The translations under genes were made by a program, and so were the position numbers. The notes beneath the pieces are model-generated. The model saw nothing but the letters and a program-made list of their open reading frames with translations, was not told where the DNA came from and ran no database searches. Shown piece by piece: positions 15,579 to 16,819 of a stretch of 16,819 bases of DNA. Each line of letters begins with the position of its first letter. The stretch's first letter is position 1. This stretch comes from CAZAGT01 sp964484515. Lineage in GTDB: Bacteria; Desulfobacterota; DSM-4660; Desulfatiglandales; HGW-15. The stretch spans positions 1 to 16,819 of the forward strand of contig CAZAGT010000080.1 in assembly GCA_964484515.1 (NCBI GenBank), written 5' to 3'.

Positions 15579-15650
15579 CATTTTAGATTCTTGAAACGCG
15601 TTAGCGCATACGATCCTCGTCGACTTGTTTCAAAAACCTCAATTGATACC
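15579..15650 (-). repeat. dispersed intergenic repeat, copy B
   Basis: Read on the - strand, this 72-nt core matches copy A at 3349-3419 with four substitutions and one gap. This copy keeps a complete 7-bp inverted pair, TTGAAAC and GTTTCAA, around the conserved GACGAGGATCGTATGCGC block. It also has a small stem CGC-TAAC-GCG and, just past the core, TTAC-C-GTAA. It lies about 60 nt upstream of the small ORF and kinase, in the same orientation. TTGAAA followed after 17 nt by TATGCG resembles a weak sigma-70 promoter, but the copy A version is poorer. Confidence 0.85.
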
Positions 15651-15880
15651 ACTTATGAAATCCCGTGGTCTTGTACAAGACACGACTCTGGGAGACGCTG
15701 TGGCGAAGCAGAGGCTGGCGGCGCGTGAAGAATTGGCGCGAGATGAAAAGAGCAACGCCGACGAGCTTGACCCCCCGGCCTCGCGATCATCCCATCGGAA
15801 TCGAGGCGCGCGAGGACGGAAGGTCGTCTTCTGCCTGGGAGGTCGCTATCACCTATCATGCAGGACAGATGACCCACCTA
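15651..15880. other. gene-free interval between small ORF and secreted protein
   Basis: No ORF here has family-like content; the + and - strand frames are Arg/Pro/Ser-rich. The interval begins right after the repeat copy B core, contains a perfect 14-bp palindrome (15668-15681), and near its right end has ACCTATCA twice (15851-15858 and 15877-15884). It ends at the stop of the secreted-protein gene. It could be decayed sequence, but I cannot name a source. Confidence 0.4.
15668..15681. promoter_or_regulatory. perfect 14-bp palindrome
   Basis: GTCTTGTACAAGAC is its own reverse complement. It lies 18 nt outside the upstream edge of repeat copy B and could be an operator for the small ORF-kinase pair read on the - strand. 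No second site was seen, so function is only a suggestion. Confidence 0.3.
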
Positions 15881-16297
15881 TCAACCACCAGCGAAAATCC
15901 CCTTTTCGCGCAATTGCTGCATCTGGTGGATCTCCGGGTTCCAGAAGGTACTCCATCTTCCGTCTTCTTTTACATCCGCAGTCTTTACCATGATGGCATT
16001 CCCGCCCAGTTTCAACTCTCCTTCGACCCTGATGCGTTTATTTAAATAGCGGGACAGCTGGGAGCTCTTCAGGTTTGGTAGCAGATAATACTTTCCGGTA
16101 TCTGTTACCAGCACGAACGTGTCCTCCATGGCCGCAATGATAATTTCCTCCCCCGGAGAGCATGTCTTGCCGGAGCAGGTACTCAGTAAACCCTGGATTG
16201 TCCCCTCGGCCGTTATGTCAGCAGCGATTGAATAATTGGCGAGACAAAGAAACATCGCCAAGACGACAACAAATAGTGAATATCTTTTTGTATCCAT
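15881..16297 (-). CDS. small secreted protein of unknown function
   Basis: The 138-residue product has a clear signal peptide: MDTKRYSLFVVVLAMFLCLA then NYSIAA, with likely signal peptidase I cleavage near residue 26. There is no proper lipobox. The mature part has two close cysteines (C41, C46) that could form a disulfide. It continues as alternating beta-strand-like segments (FVLVTDTGKYYLLPNL, RIRVEGELKLGGNAIMVKTA), suggesting a small beta-barrel such as an OB-fold; this is inference. The ATG at 16297 is strongly supported by GGAGGAAG about 7 nt upstream; a longer frame to 16351 adds a polar leader without a signal peptide. A MITE-like element ends 68 nt upstream. It probably acts in the periplasm or outside the cell. 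Confidence 0.8.
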   Translation of the reverse strand: MDTKRYSLFVVVLAMFLCLANYSIAADITAEGTIQGLLSTCSGKTCSPGEEIIIAAMEDTFVLVTDTGKYYLLPNLKSSQLSRYLNKRIRVEGELKLGGNAIMVKTADVKEDGRWSTFWNPEIHQMQQLREKGIFAGG

Positions 16298-16359
16298 GTT
16301 TCTTCCTCCATTCCTGTTCAGTCTTGATTCTGGTGGTGAAGCCACCGCCAACCTTTACT

Positions 16360-16365
16360 ACTATA
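16360..16365 (-). promoter_or_regulatory. possible -10 box of the secreted-protein gene
   Basis: On the - strand this reads TATAGT, five of six matches to TATAAT, about 62 nt before the start codon. No convincing -35 is visible; any such box would fall inside the adjacent MITE-like element. The hexamer lies within the 7-bp flanking duplication of that element, so insertion may have rebuilt this promoter. Confidence 0.3.
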
Positions 16366-16508
16366 CTGAACTTGTGCGAAAAGCATGTAACATATCGAAA
16401 TGACAGCACTTCAATTGTTACAGATTCATCAAGGCGCATTTTGGACCTAACTTGATGATATCCCATGGTTTTTCAGCAGAACATGCTTTTAAAAACGCAC
16501 AAGTTCAG
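16366..16508. mobile_element. 143-bp MITE-like element with inverted ends
   Basis: The left end CTGAACTTGTGCG (16366-16378), followed by AAAAGCATGT, matches the reverse complement of the right end (16481-16508). The only difference is five extra bases in the right copy, giving 23 paired positions. Both sides are flanked by TACTATA (16359-16365 and 16509-16515), a perfect 7-bp direct duplication. If the ends are drawn differently, a TA duplication is also possible. Inside, TCATCAAG (16426-16433) and CTTGATGA (16451-16458) form an inner hairpin. No coding capacity is seen. The size, inverted ends and duplication fit a non-autonomous insertion moved by an unseen transposase; the IS family is not assignable. 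Confidence 0.75.
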
Positions 16509-16515
16509 TACTATA

Positions 16516-16819
16516 AATAAGAACCTAAACGTCGCGGAGTATATGGGGTGAGTTGTGTATTTTAGGTGAAATAGGCGTGACGGGTATAGGCGTTCGCCTC
16601 AACGCTTGCGGACTCGTGTCAATATTCCCTCATAGAATTGCCGCCTGCTGCGTCTTCGACACCCCACCGGGGTATACATGGCTTTTTCACCCAAATACTG
16701 TCTTGACCCCATGGACCCGCGCCCAAAATTCACGCAGCCCCATTTCTTTGAAGGCTCCTCACAAGAATTTGTGGGCGAAAAAACCGTTTCCGGCCTCTGC
16801 GGTGGGAGGCCCGTGATGT
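16516..16819. other. right-edge region without a supported gene
   Basis: A + strand frame from 16553 has no family-like content and no Shine-Dalgarno, and - strand frames are short. The only - strand candidate is an 18-codon ORF starting MGLREFWARVHG, too short to support. Close to the edge there is pairing potential described as a possible terminator. Confidence 0.4.
16778..16811 (-). terminator. weak candidate - strand terminator
   Basis: Read on the - strand, GGCCTC...GAGGCC (6-bp stem, 8-nt loop; 16792-16811) is followed by the short stem CCG-GAAA-CGG and then six T. This could end transcription of a gene beyond the right edge, but the T-tract is separated from the longer stem, so support is weak. 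Confidence 0.2.

Noticed and set aside
15389..15652. A - strand frame containing GFLGFKGGIGATTL, which resembles the P-loop of MinD/CpaE-like ATPases.
   Set aside because: The similarity stops after about 14 residues, the rest is low-complexity Arg/Gly, the frame runs through repeat copy B, and the overlapping frame at 15322-15516 has better protein character and kinase coupling.
15665..16045. A + strand ORF of 126 codons suggesting a gene or transposon remnant, with repeated ACCTATCA.
   Set aside because: Its second half is the antisense of the well-supported secreted-protein gene and the first half is Arg/Ser-rich. No terminal inverted repeats or transposase motifs could be shown.
16553..16816. 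An 87-codon + strand ORF at the right edge.
   Set aside because: No ribosome binding site, no recognisable motif, and composition like non-coding DNA.

Overview
The window looks like chromosomal DNA of a GC-rich Gram-negative bacterium. I infer a Desulfobacterota/deltaproteobacterial-type host, with moderate confidence. The grounds are an E. coli-like (14-subunit type) complex I operon, a large multi-PDZ site-2 protease, a soluble multi-PAS histidine kinase and small dispersed repeats. No rRNA, tRNA or CRISPR array was seen.

Region 1 (1-10080, + strand) is the distal part of a respiratory complex I operon: nuoG (5' end cut off by the window), nuoH, nuoI, nuoJ, nuoK, nuoL, nuoM and nuoN, in canonical order. 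NuoG and NuoI carry the iron-sulfur clusters of the peripheral arm. NuoH forms the quinone-chamber/membrane interface, and NuoJ, K, L, M and N form the proton-translocating membrane arm. Each gene has a recognisable Shine-Dalgarno. The operon is not uniformly compact: about 155 nt separate nuoH from nuoI, 124 nt separate nuoI from nuoJ, and 272 nt separate nuoK from nuoL. The nuoH-nuoI gap contains one copy of a dispersed repeat.

Region 2 (10081-12386) is a short convergent junction with REP-like palindromes and three 12-bp tandem units. It is followed on the - strand by an intramembrane site-2 protease of the RseP family. The protease is about 700 residues long, with four PDZ-like domains and an extra insert.

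Region 3 (12387-13297) is a roughly 400-nt non-coding stretch with a long imperfect hairpin. It is followed on the + strand by what I read as the wreck of a second nuo locus. The last ~57 codons of a nuoM run by an ATGA overlap into a 104-codon nuoN whose first ~20 codons are joined in frame to its last ~85. This paralogue is clearly different from the intact nuoM and nuoN of region 1.

Region 4 (13395-16297, - strand) holds a soluble three-PAS histidine kinase and a small unidentified ORF coupled just upstream of it. It also has a second, inverted copy of the region 1 repeat (67 of 72 aligned positions identical) and a small secreted protein of unknown function.

Region 5 (16298-16819) contains a 143-bp MITE-like element with inverted ends, an internal 8-bp inverted repeat and a perfect 7-bp flanking duplication. 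It lies just upstream of the secreted-protein gene and abuts a possible -10 box. The last ~300 nt hold no gene I can support.
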